A DNA stretch of 64,000 nucleotides from Cerrena zonata (lineage: Eukaryota; Basidiomycota; Agaricomycetes; Polyporales; Cerrenaceae), in NCBI GenBank assembly GCA_038087015.1, contig JASBNA010000006.1, positions 558,001 through 622,000 of the forward strand, in the 5' to 3' direction. Position numbers and translations under genes: made by a program. Below the pieces are notes generated by a model that was given only the letters and a program-made list of their open reading frames with translations, searched no databases and was not told the origin of the DNA. Positions 1 to 12,563 of this stretch are shown in pieces (within the stretch, counting starts at the first letter, position 1; each line of letters starts with the position of its first letter).

Positions 1-1192
1 TGGATATCTCTCGGAATGTCGCTCAAGCAACGCAAGACGTGGAGAACTACCTCCAACATGGCACATTCTTTGTAGATCCTGATGCTACAATCGAGCGAGT
101 GCAAACCCGGAAAGCTTCACCTCGAGATTTCTTCGGTTACTTTTCACGTATGGAGAATCTCAAGATTTTGCTTGCAGTATCTTACTCGTGGTTCGCAATC
201 GACGTAAGTAATCGATTTACCTTCCTTTCCGCGACTATATATTGAAAGTTATGTGGTAGTTCGCATTTTACGGTCTGACACTGAATTCTTCGATCATTCT
301 ACAAGCAATTCATTTCAGCGACTCTATCTCTACCGCAAAGACATTCGACGAGGCCTTCTCAACACTTTCCAAGATCGCAACTGGAAATCTGATCCTGACT
401 GCGGCTGGATTGTTCCCCGGTTACTTTGCCTCAATTCTGTTCATCGATCGCATAGGACGCAAACGACTGCAATACATCGGGTTCGGTGCTCTGACAGTCA
501 TTTTCATAATCATGAGTATGCAAACCATAATCCAGTATTTCGAATTCCCCTCTTACGTATGCTTTGTCATCTTCCAGGTGCCGGATTCAAAGCATTCACA
601 TGCTCTGGGAGCTGTACTGGTTCTGGACCAGTGTCTGCACCCGTTGTCGGGTTTGTGTTCTTGTACTGTCTGGCCAATTTCTTCCAGAATTTTGGACCGA
701 ATACTACCACATTTATCGTACCTGGGGAGGCGTTCCCCACTCGATATCGGTCTACAGCATATGGAATCGCTGCAGCCTCGGGGAAGATGGGTGCAATATT
801 GGCTCAAGGAGTCGTGTTTGCTACACGTCTAACAACAACAGATGATACTGTGGAGAGTCACGAGTTGACGTCGACCAACGTGGCATTACAAAGATTGTAA
901 GTGCCTTTCGTTTTCCCTCCGTGACCTAAAGAAGCTGACAGTGAGTATGATTGTGTAGACTTGCGGCTTGTGCGGGGGTTATGGCGACGGGTATCATCTC
1001 AACATATTTCATACCGGAAACTAAAGATAGGACACTGGAGGATATATCGAATGAAGATCAAGAAAACTTCATCACTGGTGGGTTCCCTTTGTTGCACCTT
1101 AACCCCCCATGACGTTTTATCGAACTCACGTCTATGCAATTTTCTTTGGAATGACAGGTCCTCCGCAGCCGCGACGGCAGTATCAGACGTGA
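1..1192 (+). CDS. Inorganic phosphate:H+ symporter, PHO84 type (5' end missing)
   Basis: C-terminal half of a major facilitator superfamily phosphate transporter that would import inorganic phosphate with protons at the plasma membrane. The first codons visible already lie in the central cytoplasmic loop. After splicing, one reads helix segments [30 protein letters not shown] and the family motif [20 protein letters not shown], then a tail ending [18 protein letters not shown] and [10 protein letters not shown] before TGA at 1190-1192. I place introns near 206-259, 515-579, 899-959 and 1079-1157, each GT-AG and in frame. It lies about 1.2 kb upstream of, and on the same strand as, a full paralogue. 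The tail is shorter and more basic than that of the neighbour. Identification as a PHO84-like transporter is firm; substrate is inferred from the family. Confidence 0.9.
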
Positions 1193-2388
1193 GCTGTTGA
1201 TGATCAGCACCCGGGGAGGATTAAAGACCATCCCGTGATAGACCTCTGGGGACAGAGGTTGGATACCCTGGAGCCTTATTCGTGACTGAATAGCTCTCTT
1301 GATCTTTGACTGGTTCAGGATCGGACATTTGCATTTATGGTTATTTGTATACCCATCCTGTCCATTTTCTATCGTGTATATCGGTGATTGGACACTATTG
1401 TTTCCAGTAGGATAGCCCATATTTTCTCAAAGGCTGACATGTTCTGATCTCTGTACCTGCACTGTACTTCACATAATTCAAAAGCCACTACTGTTACGCT
1501 ACTCAATACGAATTATTTTGTCTATGTCGCGGCTCCGTACCGCATTTTCGAGCTATGTGTAAACCCATAGTATTTATGTTTATCCAGCCATGAAGTCCTC
1601 GGACCCCGAAGGTACTATCAAGTATAATTGTCTCGATCGCGATATGCTAGAAATGAACGAAAGTCTAGTGCGGTCCAATGACAATTGAAGAGAGTAAATG
1701 GTAGTGCGCGGCGTTCGTTGATCTTCTGCCAATTAAAGCGTAGGCAACTAAGCCACTATCATAGCCTGAGGGGGCTCGGAGTTCTTATGGCAGCGAGCGC
1801 TTCCAAAGCAACAAGTCAGTGCTGTTTTGTATGCTATATTATTCTCACTACATAGAATATAGGCTAGTATATATCTATGTTACATATATTGTATTCAAGC
1901 AACTTTCCACTTGAATTTCTAAAAGCTCGCTGTCGTCATTAGCAACTTCCCGCCGGCGATATCATCGGATTCAGGTACGGGTACACTGTAGAGCCCCATG
2001 AACGTTTGTGACTGGTGGGTTTGAAATGCGTGTTTGATTGTTTTCTTATGTTTAGCCGTTACGAAAACGCTAGGGATGTGTGCAGTCCAGTTCTTCCCGA
2101 GTGGCGCTCCGGAAACCGAAGTCAAAGTTTGCACTGGCAACTACAGTGGGAGAAAACCCTGTTGCTATACCCTGTCACATCCAGATCGCTCGTGTTAAGG
2201 TTCTACTGCGCTTAGGACTTTCCGCCGAAGTCTGCAGGGTCTTGGCAGCTCTTACCACCACACAGGGACCAGGAACATCCGTCTCTCAGGCTCTTCCTTA
2301 TATACCACCTTCCTTTCTTCTCTACTTGCTGTCTGTCCCCAAGCTGTTTTAGAGGCTCAACGCCTCGTCTCTCTGAGAGACTGCTGTA
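1193..2388 (+). other. Intergenic region between the two phosphate transporters
   Basis: About 1.2 kb with no convincing coding exon on either strand. It must hold the terminator of the first transporter and the promoter of the second. I looked for the Pho4-type core CACGTG and did not find it here. Confidence 0.6.
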
Positions 2389-4697
2389 ATGTCTTTCAAT
2401 GGGCACCTCGGTCAAGCTCGTTACCGACCGGGTTCGATCCCAAGTACCAACCAAGGGGAAAGATTAGGTTACACAGACCTCAGAACACCGGAACCTGCTA
2501 TTTTACAGCAGCACCAGTATTATGATGATAGGGACTCGCTGCAGAGCTTTACACCGACAGACAATTTGAATAGAATCCGTGTAGACGGATTGAATGAAGT
2601 AGATGAAGCTGTCTTTTCGTGGGTATTCCCACCAGTTCCTTCTTCTCTTGTCTAATGTCTAACATAGGCGGTTTCATGCCCGAGTCTGCTTCATTGCAGG
2701 CGTTGGATTCTTCACCGACGCGTAAGTTTTACTTGAAGTGTTGCCTGAATGTCTAGTTGACAATTTCTCAAAGATACGACATTTTCGCCATCAACATTGC
2801 TTCGACGATGATTGGATATGTATATGGTCCAGGTATGTAATTATTCAAAGTACCTTCTTGCATATGTGTATAACCGTACTCTAGAACACGGCCTCAGCAT
2901 TCGCCAGGATCTCGGGTTGAAGATTGCTACTCAAGTTGGAACATTATTTGGACAGCTCGTCTTCGGAGTACTCGCCGATCGTTACGGTCGTAGGCGAATG
3001 TGTACGTCTAGCTATTCCCACTCAATCGGTGACAAAGTATAAACATCTACTGCTTGTTACTAGATGGGATCGAAATGGTAGTCATGGTCTTTGCTACCCT
3101 CGCTCAAGCGCTTTCTGGCGCTGCTCCCGCTATGGGCATCATCGGTGCCCTCATCGTTTGGCGGTTCGTGGTAAGCACCATGTTAAACTTCCTTTATAAT
3201 CAGTCTCAGACTTTTCTGTATAGATGGGGGTCGCAATAGGAGGTGATTATCCCTTGAGTGCGGTGATAGCCTCTGAGTTTGCGCCTGTCTATGCGAGGGG
3301 ACGTTTGATGGCTGCAGTTTTTAGTAATCAAGGCCTTGGACAGCTAGGTTTGTGTCCAGTCTCCCACTTTTCCACTCAAAATTAACAGTGGTGTTCAGCC
3401 GCAGCGGTGACTGCCCTTATCGTCACAACCACAGCGATGAAAACCTCTACTACTGTCTCAATGGACGTAGCTTGGCGTATTCTCATTGGCGTCGGCTGTA
3501 TCCCAGGTGCCATAGCTATTGGAATGCGTCATACAATCCCCGAGAGTCCTCGGTTTATCATGGATGTCTCCCGCAACGTCGAACAGGCATCTCGTGTGAT
3601 TGACCGGTATCTCAAGACAGGAACGTACGATGCGGAAGATGTCAAATATCATAATCCAAATCAGCGGGTTCAAGCGCCCACGGCAACCTTCGCCAACTTC
3701 CGTGCATATTTCTCTCAGAAGAAAAATCTCATCCCTCTTTTGGCCGTTTGTTACTCCTGGTTTATTATCGATGTAAGACTGTTGTTCTATCTTCATATAA
3801 AAGATGGGGTCTCTGACATGTTGATGTGAATCTAGTTCGCGTATTACGGACTCGCTCTCAACTCTTCTACAATTCTACAATCTATCCAGTTCAGTCCCAA
3901 TGTGAAGAAGGCAAGTAGCCCCCAAGAAGCACTCAGTTCGCTGCAGAAGATCTCGGAGGGTAACCTCATCCTCATCGGAGCCGGTCTCCTCCCAGGATAT
4001 ATACTTGCTATCCTGTTCATTGATCGTTTGGGACGAAAAACCATTCAGTACACCGGCTTCGCGGCCTTGTTCATTATCTTCATGATTATGGGTAAGCTTT
4101 TAGTCTTTTACACAGTGATGAAGATTTCTGACTCCCTTTCGCAGGTTGGGGTTACGACCGGTTCGCTTCAGGGCTAGAGACTGCAGGCGCCAACACCAAC
4201 ATCACGCCCGGGATAAAAGCCTATGTATTCTTCTACTGTCTTGCCTATTTCTTCCAAAACTTTGGACCAAACACTACCACATTCATTATCCCGGGGGAGA
4301 TGTTCCCTACACGCTATCGCACAACTGCTCACGGTATCGCTGCCGCCACCGGAAAACTCGGCGCTATTGTCGTCCAAGTCGTCCTGGAACTCAAAGTATT
4401 CGATTCTTCGACTGATCTACAGAGTGTTCGAAAACCTGTACGACTTATGTGAGTTTCTCTAAACGTCCGTTGTTCATTTTTCCGGATTTTGGTACTGATA
4501 GGTTGCGTTACAGGTTTATTTTATTCGGATTTATCATGCTTTCAGGTCTTGTCTCAACCTATTTCACGCCGGAGACCAAAGAAAGGACGCTCGAAGAAAT
4601 CTCCAATGAGCCGCAAGAAAAATTCATCTCAGGTCCTCCTGTGGAAGAAGAACTCGAACTAGCACGTCTCGCAGGAGAACGGAGTCGTACACTATGA
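2389..4697 (+). CDS. Inorganic phosphate:H+ symporter, PHO84 type (complete)
   Basis: Full-length MFS phosphate permease of roughly 600 residues. The start is the ATG of [16 protein letters not shown], followed by a polar N-terminus. Spliced order: [19 protein letters not shown] (helix 1), [18 protein letters not shown], the loop [10 protein letters not shown], the signature [16 protein letters not shown], the central loop [14 protein letters not shown], then [51 protein letters not shown] and the tail [16 protein letters not shown]. Introns are GT-AG and all phases agree; the first is best spliced from the GTGGGT at 2619. No frame breaks. It is a tandem paralogue of the gene at the left edge, so the pair may provide differently regulated phosphate uptake (inference). 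Confidence 0.95.
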
Positions 4698-4924
4698 TAC
4701 CCAGGGTCATAGAATCTCGGATTCATCTTCCATCATCTCACCCCATCTTACCCACGTTGCTTGTAATCTGTAGCCATCTCACGTTCCTTTTTATCTTTTC
4801 ATTTAGGACAATCAATCTGTAGGGCATTTTATGGTAGAACACTTGTATTATTTTGCGTGTGTGTCGTAGTTTTGACTCCGGGTCTCTGTGTGTCCTAAAA
4901 GTGGTTTTTTACGGTATGTGCAGG

Positions 4925-7630
4925 TCATGATCCCATTTCGATATCACTTCCTCGAGAAGGGAGAGGTAGTCTTGGGGGAAGCATCGACCTCGCCTGTTGA
5001 TCCCGTTCCTGCTTCACTCTTGTCCGTCTTGCCCATTCAGCTTCACCTCCAGAAGGCATGGCTTTCTGGAGTAAGGTGTTACCTGCTCGGTGGTCTGCTA
5101 AGGCCATGTTGAGCAACTCGAGGACGTGTGGGTTGATAGGTTCGACACTCAAAGCCTAGAGAACGCGTGTTAAATTCGAGGGAGCTGAAGTAATTACAGA
5201 CGAAATATACCTCGTGATACTTGACGATTGCGGCGTCGATCTCGCCTAGCATGTGGTGGACAATACCCAGGAACGAAAGAGCGGATGTATTCCGAGGGTC
5301 AAGTTTCAGGACGCATTGGTAGGATGCCTTCGCTTCTTCGTACCGTCTTTCAAGATATCGAATGGTTAGCCCAATAAGCCAGAAAGGCATAGAAATGGAA
5401 GAATAAGACGAACCCAAGCTTCCTGTAACATGTACCAAGGTTCACGTACGTCGGCGCCCACTCGATCTCCGATGTTTGTGTGACCTGGGCCAAGCTGATA
5501 GCATCCTGAAACATCGTAGCGGCCTCGTCGTATTCTCCACGATTGAACGCCATGACACCACGTTCATTCGAAAGTAGTGGGTCACCATCGCACATGCTAT
5601 GTGCAGCGTTCAAAGCCTCGTCTGCGAGATTCAAATTGGAGAGGATGAGATGTTCCATGCCGATGAACATGAGAGGGAGATGTGATCTATAATTTGAAAA
5701 TGAGGGTTAATGACCTGAAGTCTACTTGGAGTGGTTGGGGTTTGTAGTTACCCGTTAAACATTCGAGCACATGTCGAATACGCTGTAACAGCATGATCGT
5801 GTTCACCCTCAAGAGCGAATGAATGAGCAAATGCTATCCACGCTGGTGAAAATCGGGGATCCATGATTGTTGCTTTACTGCAAAAAGTTCAATCGGACAT
5901 TCTAAGGATCCGTACAATAGACAACTTACCTGAAGTATGTTCGAGCTTCGGGGTATTTACTAACGCTCATATACCAAACTCCAACCGCATACCAGCTTAT
6001 ATGCGATTCGGGTTCTTTGTCTACAAGCTCATGTGCTAGAATGAATAGTTTTGAATGCAAATGGGAGAGATGATGTAGGCATGCGATGTGGAGAGGCATT
6101 GTAGGTGCATGGACCGCTTGCAGCCCAAGAATTCTGTACAGTGGGGCGTATCAGCACCCATATGCAATAAAAAAGTGAGTAAGAGTTGCACCTTGAGGTG
6201 ATAGCGAAGCAATCAGCCCATCTAAACGAAATATAAAGTGCTTCTGCAAAACTGAACAAAACGTCTGGATTATCCGACAGTCCATACTCTTCAACGAGTC
6301 GTTTTCTGACAATAGCGTGTTCTTCCGCGTGTTTGTATTTTCGTAATCTTGAGGTGTACATCAGTTGTACGAAATCCGCATCTTCAGGTGTTTGGTCCTT
6401 ATATGATAGACCTTGAATAAACTCCCATTCTGACATACGTTTCATGTCAGCTCCAGTTCCGAGCTGATAAATCGCAATGAACTGACCTTCTTCCGGAGTG
6501 AACATTTCCGTGTCGATGAGTTGTTGAAACGACTCATAGCATTTAACGTCAAGAGTTAATGCCTCTTTGAAACAGCTCTTCGCTTGAACAGTCTTGTTCA
6601 GTTTCATCATCAATAACCCACGTAAATGGCACATTGAAGCTTCAATCTATGAACAAGAAATTAGCAAGACCCCTTAAGTCTTCCTATTCGTACAAACCTT
6701 TATGCCTCCGTCTGTATTCGGTACAGCGGGCCCACTTTTCTCGTGCCCGCGAAATGGATTCGCCTCACCCAACATTTCGAGAGCGTCCCGCCACTTTCCT
6801 TGTCTCATCTGACACTGAGCAGCAAGATACCTACATGCTACACTCATGTCTACTAGACGTGAAACGCCACTTTGGTATTCAACAGCAACGTCGATCATTT
6901 CTCCGGCACCACCTACAGGTAGTCGTGGAGGGAACGGCGTAGATGTTGCCGGCGGGTCGTGAGCTACCTCCTTGCCCTTTCCTTTGTCTGCAAAACCATT
7001 TAGGACATTCGGGGCAGGTGATTTTCGTTGTGGCGGGAGGGTAGAGAACGGTCGTGTAAGTAACCGTTCGGCTCGTGAATACTGGTGCGTCAGGAAGAAT
7101 GTCTGTGCAAGCCAAAACGCGTCGTTGGGATCGTCTGTCATGTTCCATATACGTTCAGCTGATACACAAAGTTTGATACGGTACTTACTGGTCCAGTTGA
7201 CAATTTTATCTCCCCAAAACGCTGCCGTCTCGTATAAATGTTGCATTAGGGCATCATGTCTCCATAATCTCATTCGATCAACCATCCCCCATTCATATTC
7301 ACCGACTTCTTCCTCTTCTTCATCTGATTCTTGAAATACATCGGTAGTGTCATTGGCTAGCGGATGTCGCCCTGTAAGGGATGCTTTCGGACGGCGGGGA
7401 ATGCGGGGGGATGATCGAAGAGGGGAAACAGGAAGAATGGAGCGATTTGGATCAAGCGCAAACGATCTTCTCCTGGATTCCAAGCTGCTATTTGCAACAG
7501 AGTAAGAGTTCACTAGCGATTGTGGTCCGAAGGAAAATGATGCGTTGAGTGAATGTCGCGTCCTAGAACTAGAGGGTGTTGGGAGATTCGGTGGATGGAA
7601 AGGCATTGGAGGAGCAGGTGTGGTTGGCAT
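4925..7630 (-). CDS. CDC16: Anaphase-promoting complex subunit Apc6/Cut9/Cdc16 (TPR protein)
   Basis: Scaffold subunit of the APC/C ubiquitin ligase that drives mitotic exit, acting in the nucleus. The N-terminus (from ATG at 7628-7630) is a Pro/Ser-rich disordered leader, MPTTPAPPMPFHPPNL, with an acidic patch QESDEEEEEVGEYEW. Then come TPR helices: DDALMQ-like RLWRHDALMQHLYETAAFW, DAFWLAQTFFLTHQYSRAE, MCHLRGLLMMKLNKTVQ, DVLFSFAEALYISFRWADC, SWYAVGVWYMSVSKYPEA, RGVMAFNRGEYDEAATMF, YVNLGTCYRKLG and SALSFLGIVHHMLGEIDAA. These match the order of Cdc16/Cut9 proteins. About eight in-frame introns; protein near 740 residues, close to family length. It ends MGS-stop at 4925, about 230 bp from the convergent phosphate transporter. 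No frame breaks. Confidence 0.9.
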
Positions 7631-9051
7631 TGGAATACGCGTAATATTACCACTTGTGTGTGTTTTAGGACCTGTTCACAGAGAATAGATGTGGAAATTT
7701 AATACTGAGTACTGAGTGACCTATTATTGGCCGCGTTTAAGGTGCATCGACTGTTCACATTTGTTTAGGCGGCCACAAGCCTTTGCCTTTTTGGGACTGC
7801 CACGTGTTGTTGAATTTGGAATCGAAAAAGGATTTTCTGCACACTGTCATGATCAAGTTTACAGTCGCCATGATGCTGAACCCGGGGGCTCTCCATTCCT
7901 TCACAGCCCCTTCACCGCTCTTGTCATGGACTATATAACTGCCTCGTACGAGGATACGAGGACAATAACAAATAAGCAGCGCAAGCTTCCTTCTACGTAT
8001 AACGATCGTACGAAGGAAGGTAATACAAGTTGGGCATATACTAATACATAGGTCATGGGCGTGCATGAGGCACTGTCATCCGGTAAGAACGTGCGATGTG
8101 AGTACGACCTCTAGAACAGGTGCACTTGCAGCAGAGCTGGGATTCGAGACTGACCTACCATAGCCCCGCGTCGTACATTTCTTAGAGCAGTGAGTCCCAC
8201 TCAACTTCTCTGTCGAATTTGGCAGTGGCAAGGCCAGATAGGTAAGTTCTCTCTTCCTGTCCATGACAGTAACAGGGTGTGAATACGATCCCCACTACTT
8301 CTTTGCCTCGTGTATCACAGCTTATAGAAGACACCCTGAAAAGTCCCTGACCGTTTGAGACCGGAAGCTCTTTGTCATGTGAGAAACTGCTTCGACGACG
8401 AGCTGATCTTGTTCTTGTGCGAATGGAAGTATCTCTTCAAACCGTTGTGGAATCTCTCAAGCATCAGCTTCTCATCACATAGCGTCTGCAATATGAGCAT
8501 CAACGCGTTTGACTTCCCCACGTACAGATACCCCCATATACTCTCATTCGCATCGCTTTACAACGTCAATCTAAGTCACTGGAATGTCGTTATGGACCAG
8601 CTCCGGAGAGCATGAAGCTTAGCCTGTACGTGTTCTCCGCCGATATGCCCATCCTTCCATCCGTCCACCCTCACTGGGGCTGTCTAATACGTCTATCCTG
8701 CTCACTGCGGAACGCATACTTTCACTACGGTATGGTAGTGCTGCCATCGCCTCGCTCCTTACTAGAATGCAGCTTTCCATGTAATAGGCCATCTCACACT
8801 GCACTGTGCCCGACCGCCTGCCCAGTGACTCTGGCATATGCACTGACAATCTAGTAGATGCGTTAGAACCAAGTATCGCAAGTATTAGGAAAGTCCTTGG
8901 GCCTCATTGGAAAGGTCTTTTGTATACACAGGCTCGGAGTAGGACAGCCGATTTGAAAGGTATATAATCTGAGAACTTGCTACTCTACCAGCATCCCAAC
9001 AAGCAAATTCCTACACCCCACAGAAGCACAAACACGAATACTCAAACATCC
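7631..9051. other. Intergenic region, 1.4 kb
   Basis: Contains the upstream region of CDC16 on its left and a TATA-bearing promoter-like stretch on its right. Several open stretches exist on both strands but none has a recognisable domain, good splice borders or family resemblance, so I call no gene. Confidence 0.5.
8961..8967 (+). promoter_or_regulatory. TATA-like element upstream of the small Cys-rich gene
   Basis: TATATAA lies about 85-90 bp upstream of an ATG at 9052. The bases between are A/C-rich, as in fungal 5' leaders. Confidence 0.4.
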
Positions 9052-9384
9052 ATGGATAACGGTAAAAAGTGGGCCAGGCTCTCCATTTAATGTACAAATA
9101 CCTCATCTAGGCTAACTCCAATTTTTCTATTATTTGTCAATGTAGCGAAACTCCGTCTACCCAGCTTGAAACCCATACGTCGGCGACGGAGCAACTTCAA
9201 GTTGCAGACAATCCCACTCCTCCTAAATTGTAAGTTTTATTCTCATCTTAACACATGATTAGGTTTATACTTATATATCTCCTCCCCTAGACCGCCTGGG
9301 TTTATTCCAAGAGGAAGAATCAACAATAGTACCGCCACAATCTGCAATGGATGCAAGAAATCTCCTTGTTGTTGCCGAAAGTGA
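9052..9384 (+). CDS. Possible small Cys-rich protein, three exons (hypothetical)
   Basis: A TATA-like box at 8961, an ATG at 9052 (MDN...), and two introns suggest a small gene. The second intron (9230-9290, GTAAGT...CTAG) is a textbook fungal intron. Reading across it gives a peptide with ETPSTQLETHTSATEQL, then LPPGFIPRGRINNSTATIC and a C-terminus CNGCKKSPCCCRK, stop at 9382. The Cys cluster at the very end resembles short Cys-rich fungal peptides, but I recognise no named family. Exon 1 is the weak point: the good donor GTAAAA at 9062 leaves the wrong phase for this frame, while the in-phase donor at 9069 (GTGGGC) is poor. The alternative phase gives a longer peptide without the Cys cluster. 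About 60 residues in the favoured model. Confidence 0.35.
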
Positions 9385-9844
9385 CTGTGACGTTATTCGG
9401 ATAGTGATGGCTCCTGCAATGACTTTCTTATATCCTGCCAGTACTTGTGCATATTCGTCTATGCACAAGAATACTTATTTTCTCTGAAACACTGGACTCA
9501 AAGTCTCCAAGTTACGGACAGTTATCATATGATCCTTCTTTCTATCTAATATGCTGTAGCCTGACTTCGTTCCACTTCAAGTAGACCTTCAGTAATTCCT
9601 ACTGGAATAATTTTGTTGTCGGGTTTTAGTATATTTGATAGCGTAGTCGCGAACATTTTATCGTTTGTTTTGGAATAACAACCTTATGTTACAAATTGCC
9701 ACTTGTCGCAAGACGTTGCCTTTTCTGGAAGACGATCACGTGCTTCCAAATCCAAAAAAACATCGCTTGAGCCTGAGTTCAATACATCGCGATCGCCAAT
9801 TACTTTCCTCGCTCCCCCTGTTCCCTTTACCTCTTACCTTGACT

Positions 9845-11319
9845 ATGGTAAAGCTCGCTGAAGCTATTCTAAAGAAGAAGAACGAATTTGGACCCCTCTC
9901 AGCCGAATTCATGAAGAACGCCAGAGCTACCTCGAGAGACAAGGCCACAACGCTCAGTATGGAGTCTATCGTCTCTACCTCTTCGAATGGCAAACGAAAG
10001 TCCATCGACGAGGATGTACCTAAAGAAGAACTCCCTGCTAAGAAGAAGGGAAAGAAGACTGCAATCGTCTCGAAAGAGGCGGAACCTGTAGAAAAGAAGA
10101 CGAGGAAAAAGAAAGCCGAAAAGAAGGTCGAGGAGGAGAAAAGTCAAGACGAGAGGGAGACGACTCCAAAGGCAAAGTCATCGAAGAAGAAGGCTGAAAT
10201 TGTAGCTGCAGCTCCAACTACAGCAAAGAGAGTTATGAGAACTCGGTCTGCCTCTATCGCTGAGCATTTGTCGAAGGCTACTATCTCTGAGCCACAACCC
10301 AAGTCGATATCGAGCACGACCAAGGCCTTGCCGAAGCGCGCTGCATCGAAGAAATCAAAAAAGCCTAGTCCCTCTCCCGAACCTACAGACGAGGAAGACC
10401 AGGATGAGAAGGAGGATGAGGGCGAGGGTGAAGGCGAAGAGACCGAGAAGGAGGGTGAATTCTTTGGTTTCTCAACAGACGACGACGGTGACTCTTCGGA
10501 CGATGATGATCTTAACGAGGCTCCCGCTCTTGATGTTACAAAACTCCCTACCATCGCTAAAGACGATGCGACTGTGAAACGAAAACTCGACCAAGCCAAG
10601 AAGAAGCCCGTAAGTTCAATTGTATCTTCAGACGGATATCGCAGTCCTAAATGATCCTCTTATTTCTTCTTAGGCCGCAGATAAAGGTGTTATCTATCTT
10701 GGTCGGGTACCTCACGGTTTCTACGAAGATCAAATGAAGTCGTACTTCACTCAATTTGGAGATGTTACCCGACTCCGTCTTTCTCGTAACAAAAGAGTAA
10801 GTTCACTCTAAGATATACCCTCGCCCTTTTTGACGTTGTACCTAGACCGGCCGTTCAAAGCACTACGCCTTCATCGAATTCGACTCATCTTCAGTTGCCA
10901 AAATTGTTGCCGAAACCATGGACAACTATCTCCTCATGGGCCACATCCTCACTTGCAAAGTCATCCCTAAGGATGAGGTACACCCCGAATTGTGGATTGG
11001 TGCAAATAGGAAGTGGAGAGCTGTCCCAGCTACTCGTGCGGCCAGGGTAAAGCACAACAAGGTATGTCTCCCACTATTATTTCGCTCGATTGAAGACAAT
11101 GTTGACCATGAGTTTAGCCAAGGACAGAAGAAGAGCAACAAAAAGTTGAGTCAAGACTGGTGAAACGTCAGTCAGAGAAGAAACGCAAGCTGGCAGAGGC
11201 AGGTATCGATTACGATTTCGATGCCGTTTCATATGCACGTCTAGTCTTTAACCTCGTTCGGGCATGAACTAACTTCCTCCTTTTTACAGAAACGGAAGCC
11301 GAGAAACTCAAAGGCATAA
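9845..11319 (+). CDS. NOP15: Nucleolar RRM protein, Nop15/NIFK type
   Basis: Ribosome-biogenesis factor; the yeast family member acts in 60S assembly near ITS2 in the nucleolus. Exon 1 (9845-10609, 255 codons) encodes a Lys- and Glu-rich disordered region with runs such as KKKGKKTAIV and an acidic stretch DEEDQDEKEDEGEGEGEE. Exons 2 and 3 (10674-10796, 10846-11061) encode one RRM: RNP2 is VIYLGRV, RNP1 is KHYAFIEF. Then comes HILTCKVIPKDEVHPELW, the linker that distinguishes this family from other RRM proteins. All three introns are phase 0. I chose the ATG at 9845 because it starts MVKLAEAILKKKNEFG just before the basic region; an in-frame ATG upstream lies in probable leader sequence. The 3' end is uncertain: either TGA at 11265-11267, or one more intron and TAA at 11317-11319. 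Confidence 0.85.
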
Positions 11320-11449
11320 CGCCTTGCCCATTACTAGTACCCCTATCGCTCTCACGTATCTCTTTCTATACATTTTCTTTGGGCACTGCTGGTTATCGAT
11401 CCATCCCACCGTTGAAGTGTACGTGTGAGCATCAAGATTTCAACGCAGA

Positions 11450-12563
11450 TCAAACAACAAAAGTTCCTTTCGTCATCGTGTCCCTTACATACGGTCTCCA
11501 CCTCTCTTTCTCGGTCCACACTGCTTCACTGTTCTCATAACCCCACGCATAACCTGCGCTCTTTCCTCTCCATTCTGCCTTGGGTCTCCAAAATGTCGGA
11601 TGTGGTTTCGTTTCTTGTGATGAATCATGAGATTGTGATTTGAGCTTTCTGAGTCGCCGTTTGAATGCACTTGATCGAGGACGTGAGCTCTCCGGTGGTT
11701 CTAAAAGCGGGGATGAGGTAGATAGTGTAAGGATAGGATATTTGAGTTTTTCGATATTGAGTGTATGTGGCGAGGGTTTCTCTCGCTCGAGAAGATGTTG
11801 TGATATAAGTGGTGGTCTTGACTCAGCAGTTGGTCGCTCGAGAATCATCATGGGAGAGCCTGATAAAGGCTTGTTGGTTCGAACTATTTCGCACCATGCT
11901 GCTTCTCGAGGTTGTATCTAATTAAACAGCATGGTTCTAGGAAAAAGTTAAGGATAAGATATTATGGAAACGTACAATATAGGTTTTCCGAGATTCATTA
12001 AGCACCCAGGACATATCCACAGCAACCTCTGCAGCACGTTGAGTCCGTAGCTTAGCTTCCTCTTTGGTATCCTCAGTTGGGGGTTCGCGTGATCTATAGA
12101 GTAAGCATGAATATGTTAAAATTGTTGAGATTATATAGTATGCGCATCGAACAACCCTCACTTAATCTTCGGCCTCGGGGGAGGAAGAAGGGAAACGAGT
12201 TTTGGTTCTTTCGAACTCGACAATAATCGAAAGGCTTCAAGTATATGTTCAGTTTATTTCTCCGTGTATCATTGTTATATGAGAACTACGCTTACAGACA
12301 ACCCCTTCCGGTTTACTCTCTTCACTTTCTGCTGCCTTAGTCTTCCTCCGCTTCTTCTTGGGTCCTTCGGTGGATGGGACATCCAATTGGAAGTCTCCAA
12401 GTGATCGCTTCAAGATAGATTCCAGAGATGCAAGTGCATTATTATCAACAGTGACGTGGTCGGAGACCATTCCTTCGTCGTCTGGTTCTGCGTAGATTTC
12501 GGCTCGAGAGACATGTCGAGCAGTTTCCACCAGGAGGTGTGGATTTGAGAAGCGTGGAGTCAT
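11450..12563 (-). CDS. Conserved hypothetical protein, basic nuclear-like, 308 residues
   Basis: Four exons join without frame conflict: 12563-12296, 12234-12162, 12093-11976 and 11917-11450, giving 309 codons including the stop. The N-terminus MTPRFSNPHLLVETARHVSR is followed by a spacer and a strong nuclear-localisation-like cluster KKKRRKTK. The middle carries the peptide RAAEVAVDMSWVLNESRKT. The C-terminus is rich in basic residues, with RPRSSAFKRRLRKLKSQS, and ends with Trp-containing FWRPKAEWRGKSAGYAWGY. I do not recognise a named domain. Clean exon joining and the convergent layout with NOP15 (about 130 bp apart) support a real gene. A nuclear role is an inference from composition only. 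Confidence 0.7.

Noticed and set aside
8070..8260. tRNA-like stretch with GGGATTCGAG
   Set aside because: The T-arm-like bases are not followed by an acceptor stem and no cloverleaf could be drawn.
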